Origin: Talinum fruticosum
Taxonomy: Eukaryota; Streptophyta; Magnoliopsida; Caryophyllales; Talinaceae
Direction: 5' to 3'
Length of the DNA stretch: 64,000 nucleotides
NCBI GenBank assembly: GCA_021018815.1
Contig: JAITYX010000011.1
Location: 5,904,501 to 5,968,500, forward strand
Part shown: piece by piece, positions 1-13,432 of the stretch
How positions within the stretch are numbered: position 1 is the stretch's first letter
Layout: every line of letters starts with the position of its first letter
Made by a program: the position numbers and the translations under genes
Notes under the pieces: model-generated
What the model saw: only the letters and a program-made list of their open reading frames with translations
What the model was told of the DNA's origin: nothing
The model's database searches: none

Positions 1-2760
1 CGGAGATTAGGGCGGCGCACAATTCAAGCACCAAACGTATCCTTCTAGCGAGGCCCTTTCGGAATCTTCTAATATCCGGGTGAGCAAGTTTCGCCACAAA
101 TTGTGCAAAACTTGTGGCCTCCCTATATGCTAACAAATCTGTGAGTCGCCCTTTTTATTCCCGTTCGTTACCTCCTAATTAGATTGTAGTTATGAGTAAG
201 GATGGCGGTGGGTTCTGGACCCGACCCGGACCTAGACCCATTAGACCCGATCCAAATTAGAGGGCCCGGGTCAGAAAATTTTGGACCTCATGGGTTTGGG
301 TTCAAAGGTATTAAATGGGTCTAGAATTATTTTTAAAAAAATATGGTTTGAACTTGGCTTGCACTAATTCTCTTCAACAATTCAATCACTCCTCTTGACG
401 TTCTTTTTCAAATCTGTTCAGTTTGTTTGATGTTTGACTATTGTTTTAATTTGTTAATTTATACATAACCTAAATGCAAGTGTGAAAAAATAAGAAATTT
501 GTGTTTACATGTAATTATATTAAATGGGAATAAGAATGATATATTATATAGTTTCTTAATAATTTTAGCATGAAATAGTTAGGACCCATTTAGGACCCAT
601 AAACCTAACGAGTTTGGGTTTGGATCCAAGTTTCATAGACCCGACGAGACTGGTTTGGGTTTGAGTCCAAGTTTAAAACAATTAACGCTTCCCGAGAGAT
701 TGCCTTCCCTAGTGATGACAAGAGGCTTCCCGTTCAACCAATTTCTTCAGCCGAGCGACAAATACACCTATTATCTTGCCATGATTATAATCTGGATGGC
801 ACTCTTGCTCTTATGGTCTAATCTGTTTGTTTAGTTCTTTTACGGAAACTAATTTTGTGGAATTTGTACGAGAACTTGCAGGTGATGTGCATATACTGGA
901 ATTGCAGGTGAACATATCCTTACCAGGAAAGCCCCCAAACATTATGCATATTCCTGAGATTATAGAGTCAGAGTGTAAGGGGCACCCATTTCCACATAAT
1001 TGAAGAGGGGCAAAAAGTGTTACCTTTGTACTCATATAATTCTTGATTAACAATGTCTTCTCATTCTTAGTTGTCACTATATGTTATATATTTAGTATTA
1101 GGGAAAGTCATGTATAAAGGACAATTGATTATAGTGTTTCATTAGCACCAATTAGGTTTGTGTGGTTCTATACTACTCAAATTTATTAGCACATTAATAG
1201 TTTCTTTTTAAAGAAAATTTGAATAATGTGCATTGATAGTAGTATTTAAAGTGTAAAATGTAAATTGCGGTTCCATATTTTATGTTAATGAGACTTTGTG
1301 ATATGCCTAAATCGAGTGCTGAAGGAAAGTGAAGTATGTAATTTAGTAAAAGATTATTGAAATGGTCCAGCCACATGAGAGATGTTCAGAATAAACATAA
1401 TGTCAAAATAGGGCTTAACCGGCTTGCATCATCCAAACAAGAAGCAGACGATTTCATCTTTACCTAAATTGTCTCCTATGTAAAATTGTAAATAATATCC
1501 TATGAGGATTGTATAGTTGTAGATGCTTCGCCGATATTTGCAACTTATTGGTACTGATTGTATTTGACACTTTACTGTCTTTGGATTCTAATTATTTGAA
1601 AGAACCAAATTAAGTAAAAAGATTGAAAAATATGTAGGGAGGAAGGCCGTTAAAGGTGAAACCATTCAATAAGATTAAGTGATTGAGGAAAAGGAATTCA
1701 CCAAATGTTAATATCTTGTAATTTTTATTTAAGATTTTGTGTTTATCTTTTTTAAATTGAAGTTATTACTTTTATTTGACATTTTATGTTTAATATAAAG
1801 TATATTAATTTAGATAGCATATGCCGTAATTATAAATATTTTTATTTTCAACACATTGTTACGTATGAAGTTGTTATTTTTATGATTGTAGTCATTTTCA
1901 ATTATTAACTAAGTTTATTTTCAATTATTAACTAAGTTCAATTATATATATGTAGTTGTAATATATTTATTTAATAATTTTTTAAGATGTACGTGGTAAA
2001 ACATAACTTTTTAATCAATAATTTTTACAACATTATCCTCAAACTAGTCATGTCCATAGTTTTTACCACCCAGAAAGCATTTATTGCATGATTATTTAAA
2101 ACTTTCAATTTAATAGGGGCAAAGTTGAGCAACAATTTAATTCTCTTATTTAAGTAATCAAATATGCCAGTCTTTTGGGACAACCCAAAACAAAATTTAT
2201 GAGTCATAATAAATTGGAAGAAGTACTTGTTAATCTCATTATACGAGCACATCTAAAAATACATGCACAAATTTTTGTTGTTGAGTTTAATTAGGGGAAA
2301 AATGATTTTCTCAAAAAAAAAAAAATTTCATGAAAAATACTTTTGTATTAAAAAGGATGTTGAGTTTATATTTTCTATTGTTTTGTAGGAGGGGAAAATA
2401 ATTTTATGAAAAACTTCCCTTCAGACCAAAGTCAATTTAGTCAAGGTTTATCAATTTTCATCAGCTATCTTTTCTCTTATGTTTTGGAGAAGTTCATAAA
2501 AATCAAAGTGTCCTTATTATTTAGATTTAGACGCGATTTGGGCCTTGTCTGAAGTATTTTAACGAAATAGTTTAATTGATTATTTTAGTGGTTATGAATT
2601 TTTAATAAATTATTGTAGGCGTGATAAATGCTGATTAACATGAAAGAATTTTAATCTCAAAACTTTTGAGGGGAACGAATTGCGGGACTTTGGTTTAGTA
2701 CTTGGGCTCACATACTTCCTGATTGAAAAAAAGAAAGAACTAATGAATAAATAATGCACA
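1..2760. other. Gene-free spacer at the left edge
   Basis: No coding region is recognisable on either strand; the open frames are short and AT-biased. Between about 205 and 680 there are two clusters rich in GACCC/GGGTC motifs, around 205-320 and 570-670, separated by AT-rich sequence. A similar cluster recurs at about 21.80-22.03 kb. These resemble low-complexity ends of non-autonomous repeats, but no terminal inverted repeat or target duplication could be defined. The first 180 bases are slightly less AT-rich and may be the edge of something outside the window. Confidence 0.5.
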
Positions 2761-2781
2761 GAAACACAATCTAATGATTCA

Positions 2782-2787
2782 TTTATT
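2782..2787 (-). terminator. Possible polyadenylation signal of the transporter gene
   Basis: The minus strand reads AATAAA here, about 395 nt past the transporter stop codon, which is a normal plant 3' UTR length. Plant poly(A) signals are degenerate, so this is only a candidate. Confidence 0.3.
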
Positions 2788-3181
2788 GTCAAAGAAACTT
2801 TCATCTGTTTTGCACAAAGAAAATTGCCCTATCAACGTACTAGATAAGTAGATAGAAATCACTTTGAAAGATTTCGACAATGATTTACACAAAATTGACT
2901 TGACTTTATAATACAAAAGGCAATGTGTGTACATCCAGGGTCTAATCTAAGACCCAAACAGAATTTTATGGTATGAATTGAAAGAACCAACTTTTGACAT
3001 TCATTTCTTCTCATCGTGACTGAAGTTACATCCTTCGGTTATATAACTATTCTGTGCACGTGTGGATAAGTCCCTTTGGGAAACCAATGTCCTACTATTG
3101 AAAAGAATCACACTTCTTGACCAGGAGGAAGGTCTGGAAAAGAATACAAGCTGCTTTCCTACTTTGTATTCCGGAACACTG

Positions 3182-6100
3182 CTACAAACCCAGTTTCTTG
3201 GAGAACCAATCTGAGAGATTTGCAATTACAAAGCCACCAAATACCTACAAATTCACACCACCGCTAAAGGTTATTAGCTGCGCCATTTGCTAGAGGAAAT
3301 ATTACAAACAAAATCATTTACACTTTGATATATATAAACAACATCGTTTTATTTTTCGCCTCCCTCTATTCTCTAATCCCCAAACTTTCATTGTGTTTTT
3401 TCATTTTTACTTGCTATTCCCTCCTCCACTTCATCACTGACCTTGGGGATCTCACTAGGCATTCACTAGACATGATAGGGTAATATTAGGAAAATGTGGA
3501 CAGAAGGAAAAATCAATGGTGGCAGGGAAGAAAATGAAGAGCTGCTTTGAGTTGAAGTTTTAAAATAGGCAATATGTGAATACAATCAACATTAACTTGG
3601 ACTTGAATTTTATGAGTTTACGTTTCACCTGGATAGAGCCAAGAATGTAGACTGCTGAGTAGTGACGACCATGAATAACCATGTCAGCCAACATTGCGAG
3701 TGGTATTGTAAGAGACATTCCCAATGTAGCCACTAGCGGAGTTGTCCACACGACGGACAATGCCCTGAGAAGAAGAGTTGTCATGGATTGTTGTCATAAC
3801 AAAGCGCGATGAATGTATGTTTCACCCCACCCCCCCAAAAAAGGCAATGTATGACAGATCAGTTGAAAGAATTTGGAAGAAGAAATACCAAAAGTAGTCA
3901 GAAAGGACACTCCCAACCAATCCATTGGCAAGCACAACTTCGTCCATTTTAGCAGAGTGGGGAATTGTGAACTTTGGTTCAATTCCTAGTAGCGTTAGTG
4001 GCCATACTGAAATGCAGATAGCAGGATAAGTAATGAACTAAACAAGCATATTAAACAAAAAAAAAGAGCCCTTCATGCTATGTGCCATTACAGAATTCAC
4101 TAATGAAAGAAATACCATATCAAAAGTCATCAGTATCATAGTATTGGTTTTTACCATAGCAGCCTACTCTCCTGAACCACTTTAGAAATTGTTTCCCTTT
4201 AGCTTCAGAGTAGGAGTTTGGAGATTACAGTTTAAGCCGGAAAAGAAAGAACTCTTACCAAGCCACCAAAGTGCGACCAGAGTGAATAGACCAATATATC
4301 CAAAGAGCTTCTGCACATCCACTCTTTCTCCTTCCTCACCAGAGAACTTCTTCAGCAGCACTGCACATATATTTATAACACGAATTAAGAGTTTGAATCC
4401 AAACATTGTCTCAACAATATTCCAAAATTAAGGGCTAGATGCAGTTTCCAACCAGTGAACAGGCCATATGACATTGCTGAAAGAAGGCCAAAAAGATCCC
4501 CCACAAGCGAACGTTGTCCAGTGCTGGAAGAAAAAGTTTGAACTGTCAAACAATACCCCAAAATCACATATAATGAAAAGAAGGCCAGGATAACATTAGA
4601 CAGCAGTAGTCCGTAATTTTCAACTAGATACCCCCCCAAAAAACCCCTTTCATTTTTTTAGCCGGTCTTTTTTTCTTTTTTGTGGGGGAGGGCGGGGGGA
4701 TTTTGATCCAACCAAACATGCAGCTTTTTAAATCTTTATAAGGAAGACAATGGCACAAACCACTTATGAATAATAATTGAATTACTGCTGTAATTTAAAT
4801 AACAATCCCAACCAAAGAGATCCAAACACACTAAAGGATGAGCAAAGGCCAATATTGTTTTTTTTTCCTGGCTGCTGAAGCCAAAAATTTTTGATTTGTT
4901 AGCAAATATATTTCCAATTTTAGCATTAAATTCATCGGATCCATATCTAGCAATGACAGTTCTGAACAGCCAACAGATGCTTGCAACAACAATTGGTATG
5001 CAGCAGAAATTTCTTAAAATGCATAATGGATGACATGAGCCATGGAAGAGTAAACTTGGCCATCTATTGATGTTCAGATCCAAACCCAAATTTGACAAGA
5101 GCTTCAGACATTAGGCTGCTCATTTTACTTTTCAGTGTCATCACAAAATAATGTAAGCTGAAATAGTTTGATGTAGTACTCTATGACTAAGAACCAAGAT
5201 CTAGATATATGTGGACTATCTGATTAGAACCTAGATCTAGATCATGAATCTATTATTTTTAATGATATGTGACCTTTCATTGCATCAGTCTCATAGATAG
5301 ACCAAAAACCTATCTTTTGTCCATTCACATTACAGCTCATGAGGATTGGAGTTCTGCCTCATAATAAACAAAATATGACAGTTCTAGTAAATGCTCATAC
5401 TACATAATATCCCATGAGTATGACCTAGGAATTGGGCAACAGGAAGTAGAAACTTGAAAATAGTTACCTTGAAGTACTCATTTTGTTTTCATCTGCTGCC
5501 CAAGTTTTTCCTAGGGTTGTCATGATAACACCAGCCATACTAACAAAAACTGCAACAACTTTCGCCATGTTCAAAGAATCTTGGCCAAGTAGAACACCAA
5601 TGAAAAGGGTAAAAAGCCCTGAAGTGGAAGATAACACTGTCGTACTAGCGACACTCGTACGTGCAAGGGCTGCATTCGAGAGATACTGCAGGAAATGAAA
5701 ATGGATATTACTATAGTTGGTAAATAAGGCTTGAATAGTCAGCAGTCGCTGTGAACAAAAAGCAAACTGATAATTATGCATGGAACAGACGAAAGGTGTC
5801 TACAGCATTCCAATTTGCATCCATAGTAAATCCTCTTGCCTACTCTTCTGAGTGTCTACAACAAAGTTCAAAGTCCATATAAGAAACTCCTGCCTGGATT
5901 AAGGCTTTCACTTCCAAGAAAAAGTGAAATGAAAATCCAAGTCCATAACCCAGATGCTCAGAGTCCTGCACTGGCAGGATGGGGGAGGGTCAAATCATAA
6001 ACATAGAAATCTTAATCCTGAATTTGAAAGGGAAATCCCCAGTTAGTCTCTTCTCCTCGCCCCCAACCCACCCCAAAAACAAAACCAAAGAAAGGGGATA

Positions 6101-8735
6101 AAAAAAAAAAGCCTCTTCCTCCTTTTGATTAGATTAATCCTTAATTCAGTAGCCTCTACATTCCCATTGCTCTATGAAATACGCACATTTATATAGATCT
6201 CAAGCATCCCATATAATAAGTTCAAAACTGAGCAGAGGCAAAAACAATTGTAACTTCCCATATGCACAATATATCCAACTGCATAAATAGAGGCAAATCA
6301 TGAAAAGCAAGAGCATTAAACTCACAATGCTAGGATTCCATCCTGGATAATAAGAACCACTGAATAATGAAGTCTCAGGCAATATTAACTTGTAAGATAT
6401 GATAGAAGATAAAGCATCAAACATTGAAAGAATCATAAATGATAACCAATAGTATCATATTGACAAAAAACTTAGCATAAGAAGAAACCAATCAAAAAGT
6501 TCAGTTACCTCTACCAAAAACCAGAGAGGAGCCAGGTACAATCCATATTTAACGATTTCCCATGTACTGAGCTCCTTATCTTGTTTCCTAAAATCCCCAT
6601 CCAGAAGTGCCTTTTGCTCTTCCAAAGAAAGGTTTAAGTTGCTGTCTTTTCTTGTAATATTAGCTTCAAGTTCCATTGCAAATTTAAGAGGAGAACCAAG
6701 TTTATCAGCAGACTCCCTATCAATTTCAGCACTTTTGCCACTTCTAGAGGAGCAGCTCTTCATTTTACGATAAAACCAATCCTTGAAGAAGGCTATGGGA
6801 AGGTAAACTACCATTAGAGAAGCTCCAAGATATGTCACTGCAAATGGCTGCTTATATGCATTATATATTCCCTGTTGAGTTCAAAACTATCAGACAAATG
6901 TCTCACAAGATATATGTCTTGTTCATACTGATTCAATTGAGGGAAAAGAATACATTGCAAAAATCAAACTTGTAACTATGCAAACATGAAAATTAATACA
7001 TGTATAAGCAATTATCTTTAGTAGAGGACGTTTTGAGTTTTGACATAAAAAGAACAGGTTCTTTTCAAGAGTGTACTCTCAGGACAAGGTTAGTAAGGAA
7101 CAGGAAGAGGATCCGAGCTCCTTCACATTACAGCATTGCTGCTCAAGCAGCTTCCAGAAAGTAGACCTTACTCTTTTACTCTACGTCTCTTACCCTCCCC
7201 CTCCCAAAAAAAGGTGTCCCACTAACTTTGCTTCCCCCATGCCTGGTAGAAACGGGCACATTTACCAATTATCCCCTCACATTTGGATGACCTTTTTGCC
7301 TCTTGGGAGGTGAAGCTTACACGTTGAGCTTAATATAATCAAGAAAATGATTTAGTAATAACTATAACATGATACACAAAATAAAAAAGGTCTCTGGTCT
7401 TATCACATACCCCTTATGTGGCGAAATGAAGCTTTCTGACTTTCACTTTTAAAATCCAGTGATACCCATTATGTCTAAATTCAGAATAAATATCCAACTT
7501 TTTCACTAAGAAGTTCCTCCTTTGACATCAAAGGAAAGCCAAAAGGATGTGGATTCATAGCCACTGCAGATCACAGAATGCAACAAAATTCGTCATACAT
7601 CCTTCTCTACGAGGTTTATATTGATTGTAGCTGAGAAATTGTTCTACCCCAACATCCATATTGGTGTTTATTTGTTTAGACTAGTTAAAGTGTGGCATAA
7701 TGCAATCCATCTAAGCTGCAACTATATCAGCCAGAAACCTCTTCCTGAGTGACTTCGCTGGCTTTGCTACTAAGAAAATCATAATGTACTTTTACAGACC
7801 AGTGGCAGATAATGTATCCCATACAGGTTATAGTTTCAGCAATCAGAGTACTGAAGTTCATCAGTGTAAGTGTGTGGAATCCCCTCATAATTAAGTATAC
7901 GCATTTGGTTTGGGGGAAATGGTTTTCCTAACTTTTATTTTCAAATTTTCCACCATTTGATGAAGCCAGGGATGCAGAATCATTTTCACCCCTGCAGTGG
8001 ACCATGTGAGGAAGAAATGTAATTTTCCTGCTTCTATTTAAGTTCAGTTTTCATTTTTATTTCTGTATCTCCTCCAAGTGCCTAATCAGCAACTTTCTCT
8101 CTCCTTCCAAGTCTCAATTAGTTACTTTTTCATTGCTCTCTTCTAGCCCTATAAGCTAGTATATTATTTCTTTCTCCTCCTAAGGTTTAATAAGCTACTT
8201 TCTATATTATTATAGCAATTATTTTCCTTTGTTTCATCAAGTTGTGATTACGGGCAGGAAATAGAAAAAATTCCCTAAAAAGCAGAATGTCTCAGTAAAA
8301 CATCCTCTGCTGATTTTCTTCCAAGTTTACTGGTGGTCAACATCCTCCAAATCTAGGGTCAACGAGAAGACGCCCTATGTAATTGAATCACACAGTCAAG
8401 GTTCCATACAGCTGACCCTTCCACACCCTGCCCAAAGCCGAATTCCAAGCATTGATTTGAATTTATTTTAGTCCAAAAATTAACATACATAAAGAAAGGA
8501 TCAAAACACAGTAAACCCAGATGAACAAAATCACCAAATACATGGAAAGCAACAACTTTGCAAAGCAATTAGAGCCAAAATTCCCAAAAACATTTAGGTA
8601 CATGAGTATAAAAAGAGTTTTTCAGTTGAATATAAAGCTAAACTAAAAGCTGACCTGGGTAACTTCAGCCGACGAAACCCAGATGACAACAACAGTTCCT
8701 ATGAGGAACAAACCAGCTTTATACCTCAAATTCAT
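3182..8735 (-). CDS. EamA/SLC35-type membrane transporter (THI74-like, SLC35F5-like), 8 exons
   Basis: Predicted drug/metabolite-superfamily transporter of the plant family related to yeast THI74/YML018C and animal SLC35F5; the substrate is not established. Exons in order of translation: 8735-8655, 6871-6509, 5685-5468, 4523-4453, 4360-4259, 4006-3889, 3764-3629 and 3244-3182. Every intron is GT-AG, and the exons sum to 1152 nt, giving 383 residues with no internal stop. The start ATG opens with MNLRYKAG and a hydrophobic helix (about 6-23). A second helix lies near 38-56, followed by a hydrophilic loop (57-135). Further helices lie near 136-156, 160-182, 187-206, 227-244, 265-283, 305-340 and 355-372. 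Family-typical strings include [54 protein letters not shown] and [13 protein letters not shown]. The C-terminus SKKLGL is the usual family ending. Length matches the family, so the gene looks complete and functional. Intron 1 is the longest (about 1.8 kb). Confidence 0.93.
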
Positions 8736-8985
8736 CACAAAATCAAGTAGGCCCAGCAGCAAAGATTCAAGAAGAAGAGCAAAAGGGATGTGCTTAAATC
8801 AGATCTGCAAGAACTTATTGGGTTTGCCGTGACGTAATGTAAATGAAAGTAGTCGGTGTTTGTGAGATCTGAGGTATTGCGTGAGAATGGGAAGAGAAGA
8901 GGAAGATGGGGAATTTTTTTATTTTTATTGCCCAATTCGAAGGGGGTTACTTCAAGCAGAGATGTGGGGTTTTCTTTTCTCCTTT

Positions 8986-9012
8986 GAGAGAGAGAGAGAG
9001 AGAGAGAGAGAG
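8986..9012. repeat. (GA)n microsatellite in the transporter 5' leader
   Basis: There are thirteen to fourteen GA units. On the coding (minus) strand this is a CT run about 250 nt upstream of the start codon and downstream of the TATA box, so it is probably transcribed in the 5' UTR. CT/GA tracts are common around plant transcription starts and may bind GAGA-type factors; that role is inferred here. Confidence 0.8.
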
Positions 9013-9112
9013 GCGGCCTTGAATAGGAGGGAAAGCAGCAGTTAAAAAATTCTTTTTGGTGGTTAGCTTCTAACTTCTAATAAGATCCCGTAACCCGTTG
9101 GCTTCTTCCTTT

Positions 9113-9119
9113 CTTTATA
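9113..9119 (-). promoter_or_regulatory. Candidate TATA box of the transporter gene
   Basis: The minus strand reads TATAAAG within GTATAAAGAAAGG. It lies about 380 nt upstream of the start ATG and upstream of the CT repeat, a plausible core-promoter position. The 3' end of the LINE lies only about 120 bp further upstream, so the distal promoter has been replaced or displaced by the insertion. Confidence 0.45.
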
Positions 9120-9224
9120 CATTTTAATTAATCATTGGTTTAATTAATTAAATTTATCCCTTTTTTTTTTGCGTTTGGAGCTACGTTGTCATGTTTATGA
9201 CAAACTTAACTCACATGTTATCAG

Positions 9225-9238
9225 GCTCACGTAATGAT
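9225..9238. repeat. Target-site duplication of the LINE, 3' side
   Basis: The 14-mer GCTCACGTAATGAT here matches GCTCACATAATGAT at 15945-15958 in 13 of 14 positions. It abuts a T run (9238-9250), which is the element's poly(A) tail on the minus strand. This pair defines the LINE boundaries. Confidence 0.85.
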
Positions 9239-9389
9239 TTTTTTTTTTTTAAAAAGGTAAGTAAAGCAACTAGTAGGTAGCTCTTCTGCTCGAGGTTCTA
9301 CCCAAGTTGTCCTCCATAAGAATGGAGAGGAGGGAGGGAGAGGAAGGAAGGAAGAGTATCCCGAGTACAAGGAATGAGTAATAGAAAGA

Positions 9390-12300
9390 CCTAATCTTGC
9401 GACCCAATCCGCAGCCCTATCTCCCTCCCGAACCGATGTCCGATAAGCACATTACAACAATTCCTAATATACAGTTGAGTGTCCTGTATGAGAGTCTAAA
9501 TTTCCCATGGCGGTTGGCACTCCCTACGCAAGGCCTTGATCGCCACTTGGTTATCTCCCTCGATTACGATGTGACGAAATCTTGCTAGAATGGCTGCCCG
9601 TACTCCGTTCCGCATTGCGGTGGCTTCCGCAACTAGGATCGAAGATGACCCCGGGTTTGTAACTCCCGCTTGAATGAATCTTCCGTCCCAACTTCGATGA
9701 CAAACCCTCCAGCCGCAGATCGTAGAAGATTTTGATCCATCAAAGTTGATTTTGATGAATCCCCATGGCGGTTTCTTCCAACCTATATGTTGTATTGAGG
9801 TGGAAGAAATAAAAGATGAATGAGGTGTAGGAGGAGTAGAATAAATTCCATCAAATTTGCCTCTTGCCCTCCATTACGCCCAAGTTCTTTTGGCTTTAAT
9901 TATTGTCCGAATTGTGTTATACCTTCCATTGTTAAACACTACATCGTTCCTACTTTTCCAAATGCTCCAGATTAAATATACCATTCTAACTAGTTGAGTT
10001 GGTTTATGGAGGTTCCTAAATTTTTGAAAAATATCACAAAGTGACAAACATTGAAAATGTCCGATGTTAATATCAAGCCACTTTTGAAGAAAAGCTTTCT
10101 CCCAAGTGTCCTTAACCGGTGGGCATCCGGCAAAGAGATGGTCAATCGATTCCTCACTTTGTTGGCACAAAGGACGAGTGTCTATCCACACTAAGCCCTC
10201 TTCTTGAAAGAGTATCACATGTAGCAATGGATTTGTGTTGGATTTGCCACATAAATATCTTTAATTTAGGCATGACGTCCAATCTCCATATCCAACTACC
10301 TTCCCGGTATGGTTATGGTCCTCTAGATTGTGTGCATTCCAAGTTCGTTGATTTTGTATTAAACTTTCCTGTACTCGATAGTCCCCAACACACCGTGTCT
10401 TCCAAATCATGATATGGAATGGGTACACTACTGATTTTTCTGCATATGTCCATTGGAAGGAAGGAGGAAAGGAATTGCATGTTCCATTCTTTCCCTGACG
10501 TAAAACAAATATTGACGATAGCATCAAGTGCTTTGGAATGTCATTTCTAGTACTATCATAATGTTGGCTTAGTGTCTGTTTGCCCACACCAAATGTCTTG
10601 CCAAAACTTTGTTTTCTTCCCATTGCCTATTTTCCATTTGAGGCCTCTTTTAAAGAGTTCCCTTTCTTTCGGGAGGCATCTCCATGCCCGAGAATCGAAG
10701 TTTTGGGTTTGCGCAGAAAAGGTCTTCGAATCTGGGATATTTAGAGCGCATGATCTCGAACCCAAAAATTGTTTGGATCATACAAGTATTTCCATACAAG
10801 TTTATAGAGGAAGGCTTGGTTAAGCGCCTCGGTTTTCCTTAAGTCCAGGCCCCCATCTTTTTTGGTTTACAAATTTTATCCCAAGAAACAAAGGAGCGTC
10901 CTTTGATATCTTTTACTTTACTCCGAAAAAATCTCTGTTGATTTTGTCTAATGAGTCTGTTGTGCTCTTTGGTAACTTAAAACATTGCATTGTGTGCGTG
11001 GGAAGGGATTCCAGGTTGGATTGAATCGGAACCACCCTTCCCGCTTTTGACAACGAATTAGCTTTCCAATTTTGTAGTTTTTATCCCCTTTGACTAAGAT
11101 GTCAGCAAATATAGTGTTCTTTGATCTCGCCTTTAAATACAGGGCATCCAAGATATTTTCCAAAAGAGTCTCTATGCGGAATATTAAAAATAGAAGAAAC
11201 CGAGCTTCAGGCTGCGAAGTCGCATTCTTGGAAAACACCAGCACGCATTTATGAAAGTTGATCATTTACCTTGAGAGCTTACGGAATTCCTTCGATAAGT
11301 TATCGAGTTTAAAGCACGTTTCATGGTTAGTCTTACGGAAAAGTAAGTCGTCAGTCGACAAACAATAAACATGGGATTTTTGGTGCTCTAGACGCAATCT
11401 TGATCCCAATACCGGATTTAGGATGCATTGCTTCGCATGCGATGCAGTAGGCTAGCACATCCATGCAAATAATAAACGAGATATGGCGACAAGGGATCTC
11501 CTCGTCGTAGGCCTCTAGAAGGCCCGAAAAAACCACATGATTCGTCATTAATTATCGGAGAATAAGTGACAGTAGAAATACATTCTCTTATCTAGTTGAT
11601 CCAGCTTATCATGAAATCCCATTTCCTTTAGGCGAGTAAATATGAAATCCCATTCAATTCTATCGTATGCCTTTTCCATATCTAATTTGAGACCAACATA
11701 AGCTTGCTGACCTTTCATATTGCCAAACTTGTTAACAATTTCATGTGCTAGAAGAATTATCATGAATGTCCCTATTCGGAATAAAGGCACTCGATAAGGG
11801 CTAATAATTCTTTGAAGGATAGGTCGAAGCCTATTAACTATAATTTTGGAGATAATCTTATACGGACTATTGCACAAACTAATTGGCCTGAATTGCGTCG
11901 TTATCGAGGGATTTGCCGTTTTGGAATAAGAGCAATGAAGGTGTGGTTGATCTCTCTTAGTAATTTGCCATATTTAAAAAAGTCTTAAAACGCTTTGAGT
12001 GACCTCATTGCCAATGGTATCCCAATGTCTGTTGGAAAAACCCCGCACCAAACCCATCGAGTCCTGGAGCTTTACTGGGTTCATTTGAAAAGCTGCAATT
12101 TTGACTTCGTTAGGTGTTACTTGGTCAAGAAGATGGGAGTTATTAGTTTCGAGAGATAAGTGGTCTTAAATTGAGATTACCATGATTAACATTTTGTCTT
12201 TGTGTACTCGAATCTATTAGTGAAATCCGTAATGAATTTCTGTTTGATACTTGTTTTTGTCGATGATCCACACACCCGAATCATCTTGATTTGGGTTATA

Positions 12301-13432
12301 GTCGTTCTTTGCTTCCTGAACGTACAACATTTATGGAAGAATTTAGAGTTACGGTCACCTTTGGTTAGCCATTCTTTCCTATAAAACTTACCCCAATATT
12401 TTTGGTTAAATAACATGAGTCTCTCTCTTTGCTTTATAAGTCTTGCGTGCCGGTGAAGTAGCCTAAAGCCGCATGGGTCGGTGATCGACCTGTCCTCAAC
12501 TTTTTGAAGTTGCGAGGAGTTTTTCTCAATCTGTCGCATATAGTTATTACAGGAGCTTTTAGCCCATCCCTTTAGTTTAACTTTGATACCCTTCAATTTA
12601 CGAGATAATTTTAAACATATTAGTTCCTCTCGAAGACGTGTTCCATTGGTTCTTAATAATCTTTTTGACTTCATCAAAATTAGACCAATTGTTTTGAAAA
12701 CGAAAGTTCCGCCTTCTATTCCATGATGTATCGAGGTCCAGTATTAAGTACGATATAACAATGGTCCGAACAGGAAAATGGACCATTAGAGATTGTGCAT
12801 TTTGGGTACACCTCAAACCAGTCTCTTCTAGCTATTGCTCTATCAAGTCTTTCATAGATGAGTCTGTCCTTTCAAATATTTTTCCGGTGAAAATCCCGCC
12901 TACAGGTCGGATAGATTCTCCCTTAATAGTACGAAGAAAATTTCTCATTCTCTCGAAGTTTTATTAGGGAAGTTGGTTGTCCTCCTACTTTTTCATTAAA
13001 GCTTTCTATTTCATTAAAATCCCTATTATGCACCATGGTAAATTAATAAGACAGTTTATTTCCTGTAGGTGATCCCAAAAGGCATTCTTATCAATAAGTT
13101 GAGATTGGACCATATATACCGAAATGACACATTCCTTTTGGTTTGATTTATCTAAGACATGCAGATGGATAAATCTATGATCTTTTGCAGAACATTTGTT
13201 GTAATATTAGCCGTATTCCACAATACCCACATCCCTCCACAATGATTAATTGGCAAAACAAAATCGGAGTAATCAAAGCCTAGAGTCGAAATGATTTTTT
13301 GAGAATTATCCAAATTAGTCATGGTTTCAATCACAAAGAATATGTCTGGTTTATATTTATTGGTCGAATTGAGATTTCTTGTTTAATTTTGTGTTTTTTG
13401 GCACCTTGAACATTCCAAGCAATTATTTTCAT
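9390..13432 (-). pseudogene. LINE ORF2: endonuclease / reverse transcriptase / RNase H (frame-broken)
   Basis: Translation in pieces gives a clear order. The N-terminus MKIIAWNVQGAKK (13432) is the first strand of an APE-type endonuclease; downstream pieces contain NHCGGMWVLW. Reverse transcriptase follows: RPILQRIISPYR and LKLDMEKAYDRIEWDFI (about 11.85-11.6 kb). The FADD-like catalytic motif near 11.36 kb is disrupted: LLFVD, then an in-frame stop, then DDLLF in another frame. Next come KFWQDIWCG (about 10.58 kb) and a zf-RVT domain (SIDHLFAGCPPVKDTWEKA, about 10.15 kb, then IWSIWKSRNDVVFNN). The terminal RNase H reads KINFDGSKSS, then VAEATAMRNG and IEGDNQ, keeping the Asp, Glu and Asp positions. 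Multiple stops and shifts separate these blocks. Motif order matches plant L1 elements. Confidence 0.85.

Noticed and set aside
1..180. Possible end of a LINE or host exon at the left edge
   Set aside because: Translations on both strands gave no recognisable motif.
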